Part shown: positions 7,193 to 14,016 of the stretch, in pieces
Layout: each line of letters begins with the position of its first letter
Numbering within the stretch: the first letter of the stretch is position 1
NCBI GenBank assembly: GCA_009775195.1
Contig: VSPF01000073.1
Location: forward strand, 1 to 14,016
Origin: Muribaculaceae bacterium
Lineage (GTDB): Bacteria > Bacteroidota > Bacteroidia > Bacteroidales > Muribaculaceae
Direction of reading: 5' to 3'
Length of the DNA: 14,016 nucleotides
Made by a program: the position numbers and the translations under genes
The notes under the pieces: generated by a model
What the model saw: the letters and a program-made list of their open reading frames with translations, nothing else
What the model was told of the DNA's origin: nothing
Databases searched by the model: none

Positions 7193-8503
7193 ATGAAAAA
7201 GATAAATCAATTATTTTTATTATGCCTCATGGTCGGGCTGGTATGCGCATGTTCGCACTTCTCCAACCGTGGCACAATCGACAAGCCCTTTATCACAAGT
7301 GCAAGTACGAATACATTTAGCATCGAGCGTGTCACGCTGAGCGATACGGCGACCGTTTTAGATGCCGTTGTTAATTTCCGCCCGGGATGGTGGTTCCAGG
7401 TGGCCGATTCCTCATATATCGTTGCCGATGGTCAGAAATACAGCATGACCGGCATCGAGGGTATTGCCACAAACGAGCATGTCACCGTCCCCGACTCGGG
7501 CGTGGTGCATTTCACCATGTTCTTCCCGGCAATCCCGGCCAATGTCAAGAGCATTGATTTTACCGAAGGCTTTGCCGACGGATATGCTGTCCGTGGCATA
7601 GACCTCACCGGTACGGCTGATGATAATATCAACCTGTCGCTCGTTCCTGCCGAGGCACGTAAGCCATTCGTTGATGGCGCACTTCCTGAGCCTGTGCTCA
7701 AATACGATACGACTACTGTCAACGTGCACCTGCTCGGCTACGTACCCGAGATGGGCGATATCAGTTATATGCTATATACTCTCCGAGGTTTCGAACGCCC
7801 CGACTATGCAACCAAGCCCGATTCGCTTGGCAATGCCCAATTTAAATTTGCCGTTGCCGGACCCGCTTATATGCGCATTAGGGGTAATAATAATCTCTTC
7901 CTTAGCGGTGGTGCCCACCTCGCTCCGGGCGAGAACATCGACCTCTATGTCGACACCCACGTGTCGGGCATCGACAATATGCTTACACGCGACGGCAAAG
8001 AATGGATGCTCCCCGAGGGATATAAGGCATCCTATCATAACGGCATCTATGGCAATCTCGACCGTATATCCGGCCTTAAGGGTGAGCACATGATGCAACT
8101 GTATAATGGTAAATTTGCTGATTTCCACATGAATGGCAACGAATACACCGATTATGTCCTTAATCTTTTCGATGCACTCAACGACTCAATCGATTCCGCA
8201 GACATCCCTGCCATGGCCAAGGAAATGGAGAAAGTAAACCTACAGGTACAGTTGGCTGTTGCAGCCACAACAAGCCGCAGCATACTCAACAGCAATTATT
8301 GGAATAAGTATGGCAACTGGGGCAGCCCCATACCGGCCGACAGTATCAATATTGAATTATCACCCGAAAATGCCCGCCGCTTTGCCGAGAAGATTGACTT
8401 CAATGACCAAAGAATCTATTTGTCGCAAGATGCCGGCGATGCAATTTCTACAGGCTTCTGGCATAGGAACGGTATAAATTCAGGTATTTACGAGGGCCTT
8501 TAA
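7193..8503 (+). CDS. N-terminal piece of a thioredoxin-family lipoprotein (ends at in-frame stop)
   Basis: The 436-residue open frame starts with a lipoprotein signal peptide: MKK, hydrophobic core to residue 17, and two candidate lipobox cysteines, C18 and C20, in LVCAC. The remainder is a soluble, beta-rich exported region (e.g. NFRPGWWFQVADSSYIVADG near 62-81) and then a more helical part with NSNYWNKYGNWGSP. It resembles the variable N-terminal sensor/spacer region placed before TlpA-like domains in Bacteroidota. I do not recognise a named domain with certainty. If translated alone it would be a lipoprotein without redox activity, since no CxxC is present. It begins only 15 nt after the sdhCAB terminator; no convincing separate promoter is seen. 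Confidence 0.6.
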   Translation: MKKINQLFLLCLMVGLVCACSHFSNRGTIDKPFITSASTNTFSIERVTLSDTATVLDAVVNFRPGWWFQVADSSYIVADGQKYSMTGIEGIATNEHVTVPDSGVVHFTMFFPAIPANVKSIDFTEGFADGYAVRGIDLTGTADDNINLSLVPAEARKPFVDGALPEPVLKYDTTTVNVHLLGYVPEMGDISYMLYTLRGFERPDYATKPDSLGNAQFKFAVAGPAYMRIRGNNNLFLSGGAHLAPGENIDLYVDTHVSGIDNMLTRDGKEWMLPEGYKASYHNGIYGNLDRISGLKGEHMMQLYNGKFADFHMNGNEYTDYVLNLFDALNDSIDSADIPAMAKEMEKVNLQVQLAVAATTSRSILNSNYWNKYGNWGSPIPADSINIELSPENARRFAEKIDFNDQRIYLSQDAGDAISTGFWHRNGINSGIYEGL

Positions 8504-8596
8504 GCTTATTATAATGACTATAACAAGGCCAATGATGCTTCGCTCACCGAGGTTTCTCCCGACCTGGCCAAGGCTCCCGAAAGTTTCTCGGCTGAT

Positions 8597-9067
8597 GTGC
8601 GCGCCCACAACCAGTTTATGAAGGACAAACTTTCCAAGCTCGATTTCTCAAAGGTGACACCCACGCCCGACGTACCCGCCGAAAAGATTATCGCCGAGAT
8701 TACCAAGCCTTATCGTGGCAAGGTAGTGATGATTGACTTGTGGAACACTTGGTGTGGTCCCTGTCGTGCTGCCCTGGCACAAAACGAGCCCGCAAAGAGT
8801 GCCGACCTGTCTTCTGACGACATTGTGTGGATTTACATTGCCGACGAAAGTTCGTCAACACCGCTATACCTCGATATGATTAACGATATCCGTGGCATCC
8901 ACTATCATGTGACAGCCGACCAGATTGCAAGAATCCGCAAACAGTTCGACGTCGACGGCATACCTTTCTATATCCTCGTCGACAAACAGGGTAGGGCACA
9001 AGGCCGTCCCGACCTGCGCGACCACGACAAATTCAAACGCACCATCCTCTCCGAACTCGCAAAATAA
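8597..9067 (+). CDS. C-terminal thioredoxin-like (TlpA-type) piece of the interrupted gene
   Basis: The piece contains a complete thioredoxin-fold domain: GKVVMIDLWNTWCGPCRAAL with the redox-active WCGPC at residues 52-56 of the GTG-started frame, and cis-proline P123 in DGIPFYILVD. In related exported proteins this domain reduces or shuffles disulfides in the periplasm. The only available starts are a GTG at 8597 and an ATG at 8618, neither with a visible ribosome-binding site or a signal peptide, and the frame is open back to 8504 immediately after the TAA. That argues that this was the tail of the upstream gene rather than an independent gene. Translated alone it would stay in the cytoplasm. 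Confidence 0.65.
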   Translation: MRAHNQFMKDKLSKLDFSKVTPTPDVPAEKIIAEITKPYRGKVVMIDLWNTWCGPCRAALAQNEPAKSADLSSDDIVWIYIADESSSTPLYLDMINDIRGIHYHVTADQIARIRKQFDVDGIPFYILVDKQGRAQGRPDLRDHDKFKRTILSELAK

Positions 9068-9089
9068 TCTAAAGAGGCTTTGCCCAAAT

Positions 9090-9137
9090 TGAACTGCACC
9101 CCAAAAGTTAGATAAAAAACTTTTGGAGTGCAGTTCA
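9090..9137. repeat. Near-perfect 20-bp palindrome between convergent genes (possible MITE/IS remnant or bidirectional terminator)
   Basis: TGAACTGCACCCCAAAAGTT (9090-9109) is the inverted complement of 9118-9137 with one mismatch (C9100 opposite A9127) and an 8-nt loop. It lies between the thioredoxin gene end (9067) and the convergent SanA-like gene end (9152), so it could stop transcription from both sides, although neither side has a good T-tract. The octamer CTTTGCCC occurs on both flanks (9078-9085 and 9141-9148). The arm sequence is shared with the palindrome at 10237-10270. Confidence 0.7.
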
Positions 9138-9151
9138 TATCTTTGCCCTTT

Positions 9152-10216
9152 TCATTTGATTACAAACTCTACGTAGGCTGTGTCGCTTTTGGCCTTAGGA
9201 TATGGTGGGTAGTGAAACGGCTTGGAGAGGCGGTAGCAGCCCCGGGGCCAGTCGTGCTCATAAAACCATGGTTTTACCGTCATCTGTAGTGTCGTATCGG
9301 GAAAAATGAGCCAGCCGATTGAATTGAACATTATCGTTACGGTACTGTCAGTGTCGGTATATTTCCTGTCTATCGCAATTTCTTTCCATCTGCCGTCTTG
9401 CGAGAGCCGTTCTATTTTGAACATCTCACCCGTCATACCCTCTATGTCGCGAGTGTTTCTAAATTCGACCACGAAAGAGTCAATAGGTGTCGCGGCGATT
9501 TCAGGACTGACTATGCGTAATGTCATGCCATCGGTTGTCGAATAGCTTCTTTGAGCAAGGATGTCGGGAATTCTAATTTTCTCACCAAGAAAATGAGGTT
9601 GTTTGCCAAACCATATATCAAGCATCATCTTATCGCGTGCCAGCCACTCCCGAATTGCTAATCGCGTGCGCACGCGCCTTCCGGCATTAAGAGGCGCGGA
9701 GATTGCGACAGCATCAATACCGTTGGCACGTGCGAGATATAAAGCCCGGGCGCAATGGTCATACTGCGATATGATGGTTAGTGAGTCGCAACCAAAAATC
9801 TCTTGGGCCCTTACTACGGAGTCAAGAGTTCGAAAACCGGCAAAATCAAGTATTATCCGCTCGGACGGCACCCCGCGTGCGATTAGCGAGTCACGCATGG
9901 CCGTAGGTTCGTCGTATTGACGGGTGTGATTATCTCCGCTTGCGATGATGAAATCGACCTTTCCGGCATGAAAGAGCTCGGCCACAGTCTTTATCCTGTT
10001 TGTAAAATATGTGTTAGGGCGACCAAGCCTGTTGAGCGGATTTGTACCCAGAAGCAGGGCTACTTTATTATGAGGTACCGAATCAATATCGACGAATATC
10101 CTGTCGTTGGATGCACCGTCAACTTTGATATTTGCATAAACAGTAAATATAATGGCTGTACATAAAAATGCACACAGCCATTTCAAAAATCGCAAGGTGT
10201 TTGTTTTCAATCTCAT
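9152..10216 (-). CDS. SanA/YdcF-like (DUF218) membrane protein with C-terminal Ig-like domain
   Basis: The 354-residue protein has one N-terminal membrane segment (about 11-29) and then a DUF218 domain. Its signatures are VALLLGTNP (52-60), IASGDNHTRQYDEPTAMRDS (91-110), LIARGVPSERIILDFAGFRT (111-130), SQYDHCARALYLARANGI (150-167) and REWLARDKMMLDIWFGKQP (189-207). E. coli SanA is an inner-membrane protein affecting envelope permeability to vancomycin; the biochemical activity of the family is uncertain. Residues from about 235 to the end (DSFVVEFRNTRDIEGM...) look like an Ig-like beta-sandwich, not present in E. coli SanA, and probably periplasmic. An in-frame ATG at 10243 adds nine residues but lies inside the upstream terminator hairpin, so 10216 is preferred. 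It is convergent with the thioredoxin gene and downstream of clpC on the same strand. Confidence 0.85.
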   Translation of the reverse strand: MRLKTNTLRFLKWLCAFLCTAIIFTVYANIKVDGASNDRIFVDIDSVPHNKVALLLGTNPLNRLGRPNTYFTNRIKTVAELFHAGKVDFIIASGDNHTRQYDEPTAMRDSLIARGVPSERIILDFAGFRTLDSVVRAQEIFGCDSLTIISQYDHCARALYLARANGIDAVAISAPLNAGRRVRTRLAIREWLARDKMMLDIWFGKQPHFLGEKIRIPDILAQRSYSTTDGMTLRIVSPEIAATPIDSFVVEFRNTRDIEGMTGEMFKIERLSQDGRWKEIAIDRKYTDTDSTVTIMFNSIGWLIFPDTTLQMTVKPWFYEHDWPRGCYRLSKPFHYPPYPKAKSDTAYVEFVIK

Positions 10217-10232
10217 AATAACATGCCAAATT

Positions 10233-10270
10233 AAAAACTGCACCCCAAAGGTGCGTCTTTGAGGTGCAGT
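10233..10270 (-). terminator. Intrinsic terminator of clpC
   Basis: Read on the minus strand, ACTGCACCTCAAAG (10270-10257) pairs with CTTTGGGGTGCAGT (10250-10237) except for one A-C mismatch. The loop is ACGCAC, and T10237 continues into TTTT (10236-10233). The hairpin starts about 33 nt after the clpC stop. Its plus-strand left arm AACTGCACCCCAAA (10236-10249) is identical to 9092-9105. Confidence 0.75.
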
Positions 10271-10302
10271 AGATTATTTTATGCTCTATAAGCGATATAT
10301 GC

Positions 10303-12873
10303 TCACTCTATCGAGGGTTGGTCGGACGATGCGATGACCTGGGTGACAATCTTTTGCTGCTCGGTGTCGAAGCCGACGATGATTTCATCGCCTTGGCCAA
10401 CTTTCTGCGAAAGCAACAGCTCCGCGAGTTCGTCTTCGAGATATTTTTGTATGGCTCGTTTGAGCGGACGAGCGCCAAACTGCACATCGCAGCCCTTCGA
10501 AGCGATGAAGTTCTTAGCCTCGTCACTGAGTGTGACGGTATAGCCAAGAGCCGCAAGACGCTTGTAGAAGCCGGCAAGCTCGATGTCGATAATCTTGAAG
10601 ATTGCATCGCGGTCGAGGGTCTCGAAGATAATGACATCGTCGATACGGTTGAGGAACTCGGGCGAGAACGCCTTGTTGAGGGCCTTGGTCAACACTCCGT
10701 GGCTGTATTCGCGGTCAACCTCGCGGGTATTGAAGCCTACGCCGCTGCCAAATTCCTTGAGTTGGCGCGTACCGATATTCGAGGTCATGATGATTATGGT
10801 GTTCTTGAAGTCGATACGGCGACCGAGGCTGTCGGTAAGGCGCCCTTCGTCCATAACCTGGAGGAGAAGGTTGAACACGTCGGGGTGAGCCTTTTCGATT
10901 TCGTCGAGGAGCACCACCGAATAGGGGTGACGACGGACACGCTCGGTAAGCTGGCCTCCCTCTTCGTAGCCTACGTATCCCGGAGGCGCACCGATGAGTC
11001 TCGACACGCTGAATTTTTCCATATATTCGCTCATGTCGATACGTATGAGCGTGTCGGCACTGTCGAAGAGGTATTCGGCGAGTTTCTTTGCAAGATGGGT
11101 CTTGCCGACACCGGTCGGGCCGAGGAACATAAACGTACCGATAGGCTTGTTGGGGTCTTTAAGGCCGAGACGGTTGCGCTGGATAGCCTTGACAATCTTG
11201 GCGATGGCCTCGTCCTGGCCAATGATGGCCTGCTTGAGGGTCGGGCCCATTTCGAGCAGGCGCAGACCTTCGGCCTGGGCTATGCGCTGCACGGGTACGC
11301 CGGTCATCATTGCCACGACTTCGGCAACCTTGTCGGCATCGACAGGCTCGCGGTTAGCCTTAATCTTTTCGTCCCATTCCTTGCGTGCCTTGTCGAGGTC
11401 AGACGATATTTCGGCAGCCTCGTCGCGTAGTTTGGTGGCGGCGGCAAAATCATGGCGCTGCGCGGCTGCAACTTTCTGCGCATTTACATCGGCGAGTCTG
11501 GCTTCGAGCTGCTCTACGGCCTCAGGCACTTGCACATGTGTTACCTTGACACGCGAACCGGCCTCGTCGAGGGCATCAATAGCCTTGTCGGGGAAATTGC
11601 GGTCGGTCACATAGCGGTCGGTAAGTTTTACACATGCCTCGAGGGCATCATCGGTGTATGTAACGCCGTGATGGTCTTCGTATTTACCTTTGATATTATT
11701 CAGTATCACAAGGGTCTCCTCGGGCGTGGTAGGCTCTACCATCACCTTCTGGAAACGACGCTCGAGCGCGCCGTCTTTCTCGATATTCACGCGATATTCG
11801 TCGAGGGTGGTGGCACCGATGCACTGGATTTCGCCACGGGCAAGGGCCGGCTTGAGCATGTTGGCCGCATCCATCGAGCCTTGGGCGTTGCCGGCTCCGA
11901 CGATTGTGTGGATTTCGTCGATAAACAGGATAATGTCGGGGTTCTTGGCAAGTTCGTTTAGTATTGCCTTTATACGCTCCTCGAACTCTCCACGGTATTT
12001 TGTACCTGCGACAATCGATGCCATATCGAGCGAGATGACACGTTTGTTGTAGAGTATTCTCGACACCCTGCGCTGGGTTATGCGAAGGGCGAGCCCCTCG
12101 ACTATGGCAGATTTACCAACACCCGGTTCGCCTATCAGCACGGGATTGTTTTTCTTACGACGGCTCAAAATCTGGGCGAGACGCTCGATTTCTACCTCGC
12201 GGCCCACGACGGGGTCGAGGGTGCCTTCCTCGGCTGCACGGGTCATGTCGTGCCCAAATTTATCGAGCATCGGCGTGTCGTTGCGTCCGGGGCGGCGGAA
12301 TTTGTTCTGCGCTCCCGATTTTACCTTCTCTGGATTGTCGGCAGCACTACCGTCGCCTTCGGCCTCGGCTGTGTCATCGTCTTCTTTTCGCTCGGCAGTA
12401 GGAGTCTCGCTATCGGGCTGCAGCTCGGCTTTGAGCTGTCGTGCAATGCTGTCATAATCAATGCCGGCATTGATAAAGGGTGCCACAAGTTCCATTGCCT
12501 TGACGTCCCTGTTGTGTAGCAGCGATAGGAGAAGGTGCTCCACGTCGACGAGTTGCGACTTCATGTACCTTGCCTCGATAATGGCGAGTTTGATAATCAG
12601 TGTGACGGTGCGATTGAAGAAATCGGCATCCTTGCCCTCGGATGCCGACGGTTCGTAGAGTGCCACATCGAGGTCGGAACGCAGGTCGGCGAGGCGCGAG
12701 GCACCCACTACTGCCTCCATCAACTCGGCCGAACGAGTACCGTCCTGACACAGCTCGAGCAGCAGGTGCGCCGGCATGATTGCGCTGTTGTTGTGGTTGG
12801 TGCATGTCTGGCGCAGCTTATCTATCATAGTCTGCGCCGCTTGCGTGTATTTTTGGCTATTTTCCATATTCAT
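10303..12873 (-). CDS. clpC: ATP-dependent Clp protease ATP-binding subunit ClpC
   Basis: This class I Hsp100 AAA+ unfoldase threads substrates into ClpP. The 856-residue protein has an N-terminal Clp_N double repeat (about 5-145), then an acidic low-complexity linker (about 150-200), unusually Asp/Glu-rich. D1 has Walker A GEPGVGKS (248-255), Walker B ILFIDE (315-320) and arginine finger candidates R372/R373. The short middle region [18 protein letters not shown] (469-486) is a UVR motif, which marks ClpC rather than ClpB with its long coiled coil. D2 has Walker A GPTGVGKT (585-592), Walker B VVLLDE (653-658), and VGF (712-714), the position of the ClpP-binding loop. Two ATGs are possible (12873 or 12867). 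It is transcribed divergently from gyrA and has its own terminator. Confidence 0.93.
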   Translation of the reverse strand: MNMENSQKYTQAAQTMIDKLRQTCTNHNNSAIMPAHLLLELCQDGTRSAELMEAVVGASRLADLRSDLDVALYEPSASEGKDADFFNRTVTLIIKLAIIEARYMKSQLVDVEHLLLSLLHNRDVKAMELVAPFINAGIDYDSIARQLKAELQPDSETPTAERKEDDDTAEAEGDGSAADNPEKVKSGAQNKFRRPGRNDTPMLDKFGHDMTRAAEEGTLDPVVGREVEIERLAQILSRRKKNNPVLIGEPGVGKSAIVEGLALRITQRRVSRILYNKRVISLDMASIVAGTKYRGEFEERIKAILNELAKNPDIILFIDEIHTIVGAGNAQGSMDAANMLKPALARGEIQCIGATTLDEYRVNIEKDGALERRFQKVMVEPTTPEETLVILNNIKGKYEDHHGVTYTDDALEACVKLTDRYVTDRNFPDKAIDALDEAGSRVKVTHVQVPEAVEQLEARLADVNAQKVAAAQRHDFAAATKLRDEAAEISSDLDKARKEWDEKIKANREPVDADKVAEVVAMMTGVPVQRIAQAEGLRLLEMGPTLKQAIIGQDEAIAKIVKAIQRNRLGLKDPNKPIGTFMFLGPTGVGKTHLAKKLAEYLFDSADTLIRIDMSEYMEKFSVSRLIGAPPGYVGYEEGGQLTERVRRHPYSVVLLDEIEKAHPDVFNLLLQVMDEGRLTDSLGRRIDFKNTIIIMTSNIGTRQLKEFGSGVGFNTREVDREYSHGVLTKALNKAFSPEFLNRIDDVIIFETLDRDAIFKIIDIELAGFYKRLAALGYTVTLSDEAKNFIASKGCDVQFGARPLKRAIQKYLEDELAELLLSQKVGQGDEIIVGFDTEQQKIVTQVIASSDQPSIE

Positions 12874-12939
12874 TAATTATGTCTATATAAACGGCAATAA
12901 CCATGCCAAAATTGTATGACACATGGCCGATACTGCCTC

Positions 12940-12961
12940 ATTTGTCGAAGACACGGCAAAT
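12940..12961. promoter_or_regulatory. Candidate operator overlapping the clpC -7 box
   Basis: ATTTGTCG (12940-12947) and CGGCAAAT (12954-12961) form an 8-bp dyad with one T/G mismatch around AAGACA. The right arm overlaps the clpC -7 element at 12957-12964. It does not resemble CIRCE (HrcA) or the CtsR heptad. A chance dyad remains possible in this AT-rich region. Confidence 0.3.
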
Positions 12962-12989
12962 TTACGATATTTTTACGCTGCCTGTCATA
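12957..12989 (-). promoter_or_regulatory. Bacteroidota-type promoter of clpC
   Basis: Minus-strand TAAATTTG (12964-12957) is an exact TAnnTTTG -7 element. TATG (12989-12986) matches TTTG at three of four positions with a 21-nt spacer. The predicted leader to the ATG at 12873 is about 75-80 nt. Confidence 0.5.
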
Positions 12990-13019
12990 CAAAATTACGC
13001 ATAAATCAAAAAAATTTCG

Positions 13020-13027
13020 TACCTTTG
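13020..13027 (+). promoter_or_regulatory. -7 element of the gyrA promoter
   Basis: TACCTTTG matches TAnnTTTG exactly. No good TTTG is present at the -33 spacing (the sequence there is around TTACG at 12995-12999), so the promoter may be weak or activator-dependent. The predicted leader is about 85 nt. Confidence 0.45.
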
Positions 13028-13039
13028 TATAAAATTTTG

Positions 13040-13084
13040 CCTCGACAGCCCGAGGTACGCCCCCTTGTGGGGCTGCCGACTGTC
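13040..13084 (+). promoter_or_regulatory. Structured 5' leader of gyrA
   Basis: Two adjacent hairpins are possible: CCTCG (13040-13044) with CGAGG (13051-13055), and GCCCC (13059-13063) with GGGGC (13069-13073). An alternative long-range fold pairs CAGCC (13046-13050) with GGCTG (13071-13075) and GACAG (13044-13048) with CTGTC (13080-13084). The folds exclude one another. No U-tract follows, so this is not an ordinary terminator. Confidence 0.35.
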
Positions 13085-13119
13085 ACCATAGGCTTTGTCA
13101 GTACATTCTATAATATAGT

Positions 13120-14016
13120 ATGTTGGAAGAAGATCGCATCTTTAGAATCAATATTGAAAATGAGATGAAGACGGCCTACATCGACTACTCAATGTCGGTG
13201 ATAGTGTCGCGAGCCCTCCCCGATGTGCGCGACGGCATGAAGCCGGTGCACCGCCGCGTGCTTTTCGGCATGAACGAGATGGGCAACAATAGTAACAAAC
13301 CGCACAAGAAGTCGGCAAAATGTGTCGGCGAGGTCATGGGTAACTACCACCCCCACGGCGACTCGTCGATTTATGGCACGGTAGTCCGCATGGCCCAGTG
13401 GTGGTCGCTGCGCCACACGCTCATTGACGGTCATGGCAACTTCGGTTCTATCGACGGTGACGGCCCTGCCGCCATGCGTTATACCGAGGTGCGTCTTGCC
13501 CAGTTGGGCGAGGAGATGCTGCGCGACATTGACGAAGATACCGTCGACTTCCCGCCGACCTACGACAACCCCCGCAAGGAGCCGCTCGTACTGCCGACGC
13601 GCTTCCCCAACATACTTGTCAATGGAGCCTCGGGCATCGCCGTGGGTATGGCCACGAATATGCCCACGCACAACCTGACCGAAAGTATCAACGCCTGCAT
13701 CGCCCTGATTGATAATCCCGACATGGAAATCAGCGACCTGATGCGCATCATACCAGCTCCCGACTTCCCAACCGGCGGCATCATTTACGGTTACGACGGC
13801 GTGCGCGAAGCCTACGAGACCGGTCGCGGACGCATAGTTATCCGAGCAAAGGCCGAAATCGAGCAAAAAGCCGAGCACGAACTCATAGTCGTCACCGAGA
13901 TACCTTACGGTGTCAACCGTGCCGAGATGATTAAGAGCATCGCCGACCTCGTGGGTGAGAAAAAAATCGATGGTATCGCAAATATCAATGACGAGTCTGA
14001 CCGCGACGGTATGCGC
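13120..14016 (+). CDS. gyrA: DNA gyrase subunit A (N-terminal 299 residues, continues past window end)
   Basis: The frame opens at the ATG at 13120 and is open to the last base. It encodes the breakage-reunion domain of GyrA, which with GyrB introduces negative supercoils. The start [20 protein letters not shown] and then [20 protein letters not shown] (24-43) is typical. The catalytic tyrosine is Y121 in [10 protein letters not shown] (E. coli Y122). The quinolone-resistance region reads [17 protein letters not shown] (77-93): S82 at the E. coli S83 position and Gly86 at the D87 position. [19 protein letters not shown] (168-186) and [12 protein letters not shown] (260-271) are intact. ParC is the alternative, but the N-terminus and [20 protein letters not shown] favour GyrA. 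Because the frame has no stop in the window, the length cannot be checked. Confidence 0.92.
   Translation, partial: MLEEDRIFRINIENEMKTAYIDYSMSVIVSRALPDVRDGMKPVHRRVLFGMNEMGNNSNKPHKKSAKCVGEVMGNYHPHGDSSIYGTVVRMAQWWSLRHTLIDGHGNFGSIDGDGPAAMRYTEVRLAQLGEEMLRDIDEDTVDFPPTYDNPRKEPLVLPTRFPNILVNGASGIAVGMATNMPTHNLTESINACIALIDNPDMEISDLMRIIPAPDFPTGGIIYGYDGVREAYETGRGRIVIRAKAEIEQKAEHELIVVTEIPYGVNRAEMIKSIADLVGEKKIDGIANINDESDRDGMR

Larger units (their letters stand above)
7193..9067 (+). pseudogene. TlpA/thioredoxin-family lipoprotein gene interrupted by one in-frame TAA
   Basis: One reading frame runs from the ATG at 7193 to the TAA at 9065-9067 (625 codons) and is broken only by a TAA at 8501-8503. Codons after it are in the same frame (AYYNDYNKANDASLTEVSPD) and lead straight into a complete thioredoxin domain. 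Signal peptide and N-terminal region on one side, catalytic domain on the other, is the normal single-chain architecture of Bacteroidota lipid-anchored thiol-disulfide oxidoreductases. A single base change (TAA from AAA, context CTT TAA GCT) would explain it. It may be a true nonsense mutation or a sequence error. The two open pieces are listed separately. Confidence 0.7.
12912..12992. repeat. Inverted repeat TTGTATGACA/TGTCATACAA in the clpC-gyrA intergenic region
   Basis: TTGTATGACA at 12912-12921 is the exact reverse complement of TGTCATACAA at 12983-12992, separated by 61 nt. The similarity extends imperfectly outward (AAAATTG... and ...CAAAATT). The right arm overlaps the putative -33 element of the clpC promoter and the left arm lies downstream in the clpC leader. 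The arrangement suggests a pair of binding sites for a regulator, but this is inference. Confidence 0.45.

Noticed and set aside
8471..8510. Pair of compensating frameshifts as the cause of the stop at 8501
   Set aside because: The frame that would give GCC TTT AAG has its own stop at 8475-8477 and yields no better protein. A single substitution in the main frame explains the data more simply.
9090..9137. Intact insertion sequence between the convergent genes
   Set aside because: Only about 50 bp of palindrome is present, with no transposase frame; at most it is an end fragment or MITE.
10318..11430. Long plus-strand open frame (370 codons) opposite clpC
   Set aside because: It is antisense to strongly conserved ClpC motifs (D2 Walker boxes, VGF loop), its product resembles no known protein, and long antisense frames arise from the GC-biased codon use of this gene.
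12940..12961. CIRCE or CtsR heat-shock operator at clpC
   Set aside because: The dyad does not match TTAGCACTC-N9-GAGTGCTAA or the GGTCAAA heptad repeat, so no known regulator is assigned.
13189..13878. Minus-strand open frame of 229 codons at the window end
   Set aside because: It lies opposite the gyrA breakage-reunion domain, whose sense-strand motifs are unambiguous.
1..14016. CRISPR array, tRNA, rRNA, prophage or defence system
   Set aside because: No regularly spaced direct repeats, cloverleaf-like sequences, conserved rRNA blocks, integrases or defence effector motifs were found by reading both strands. The lone ADP-ribosylglycohydrolase has no adjacent toxin-type transferase.

Overview
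The window looks like a chromosomal segment from an anaerobic gut Bacteroidales, most likely of the Muribaculaceae/Bacteroidaceae type. Four things point there: TAnnTTTG-type (sigma-ABfr) -7 boxes upstream of genes, weak or absent Shine-Dalgarno sequences, a three-gene diheme fumarate reductase/succinate dehydrogenase operon in CAB order whose flavoprotein closely resembles the Bacteroides form, and a glycoside hydrolase plus beta-helix lipoprotein pair typical of glycan-degrading Bacteroidota. The genus is an inference; no rRNA gene is present to confirm it.

Layout. 1-1834 (minus): a two-gene transcription unit, a right-handed beta-helix lipoprotein followed 2 nt later by the N-terminus of a secreted GH95 alpha-L-fucosidase-type enzyme cut by the window edge. 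1946-2992 (minus): an ADP-ribosylglycohydrolase family protein, separated from the glycan pair by a 20-bp terminator hairpin that abuts the pair's own promoter. 3067-7177 (plus): promoter, a structured leader, sdhC/frdC, sdhA/frdA, sdhB/frdB and a strong intrinsic terminator. 7193-9067 (plus): a thioredoxin-fold (TlpA-like) lipoprotein gene split by one in-frame TAA. 9152-10216 (minus): a SanA/YdcF (DUF218) membrane protein fused to a C-terminal domain that looks Ig-like, with related palindromes on both sides. 10303-12873 (minus): the AAA+ unfoldase ClpC. 13120-14016 (plus): the first 299 codons of gyrA, divergent from clpC across a 246-bp intergenic region rich in dyad symmetry.

How the genes fit together. 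The sdhCAB products form the membrane complex that in anaerobic Bacteroidota mainly reduces fumarate to succinate with electrons from menaquinol. ClpC and GyrA are housekeeping proteins. The beta-helix/GH95 pair probably acts on an exported polysaccharide or host glycan, but no SusC/SusD genes are visible here.

I saw no phage, CRISPR, tRNA, rRNA or intact transposase. No stretch longer than 300 bases lacks a gene. I found no clear evidence of a wholly new system. The most distinctive items are the interrupted thioredoxin gene, the long C-terminal extension on SdhC, the leader hairpin of the sdh operon, and the related palindromes around the SanA-like gene.
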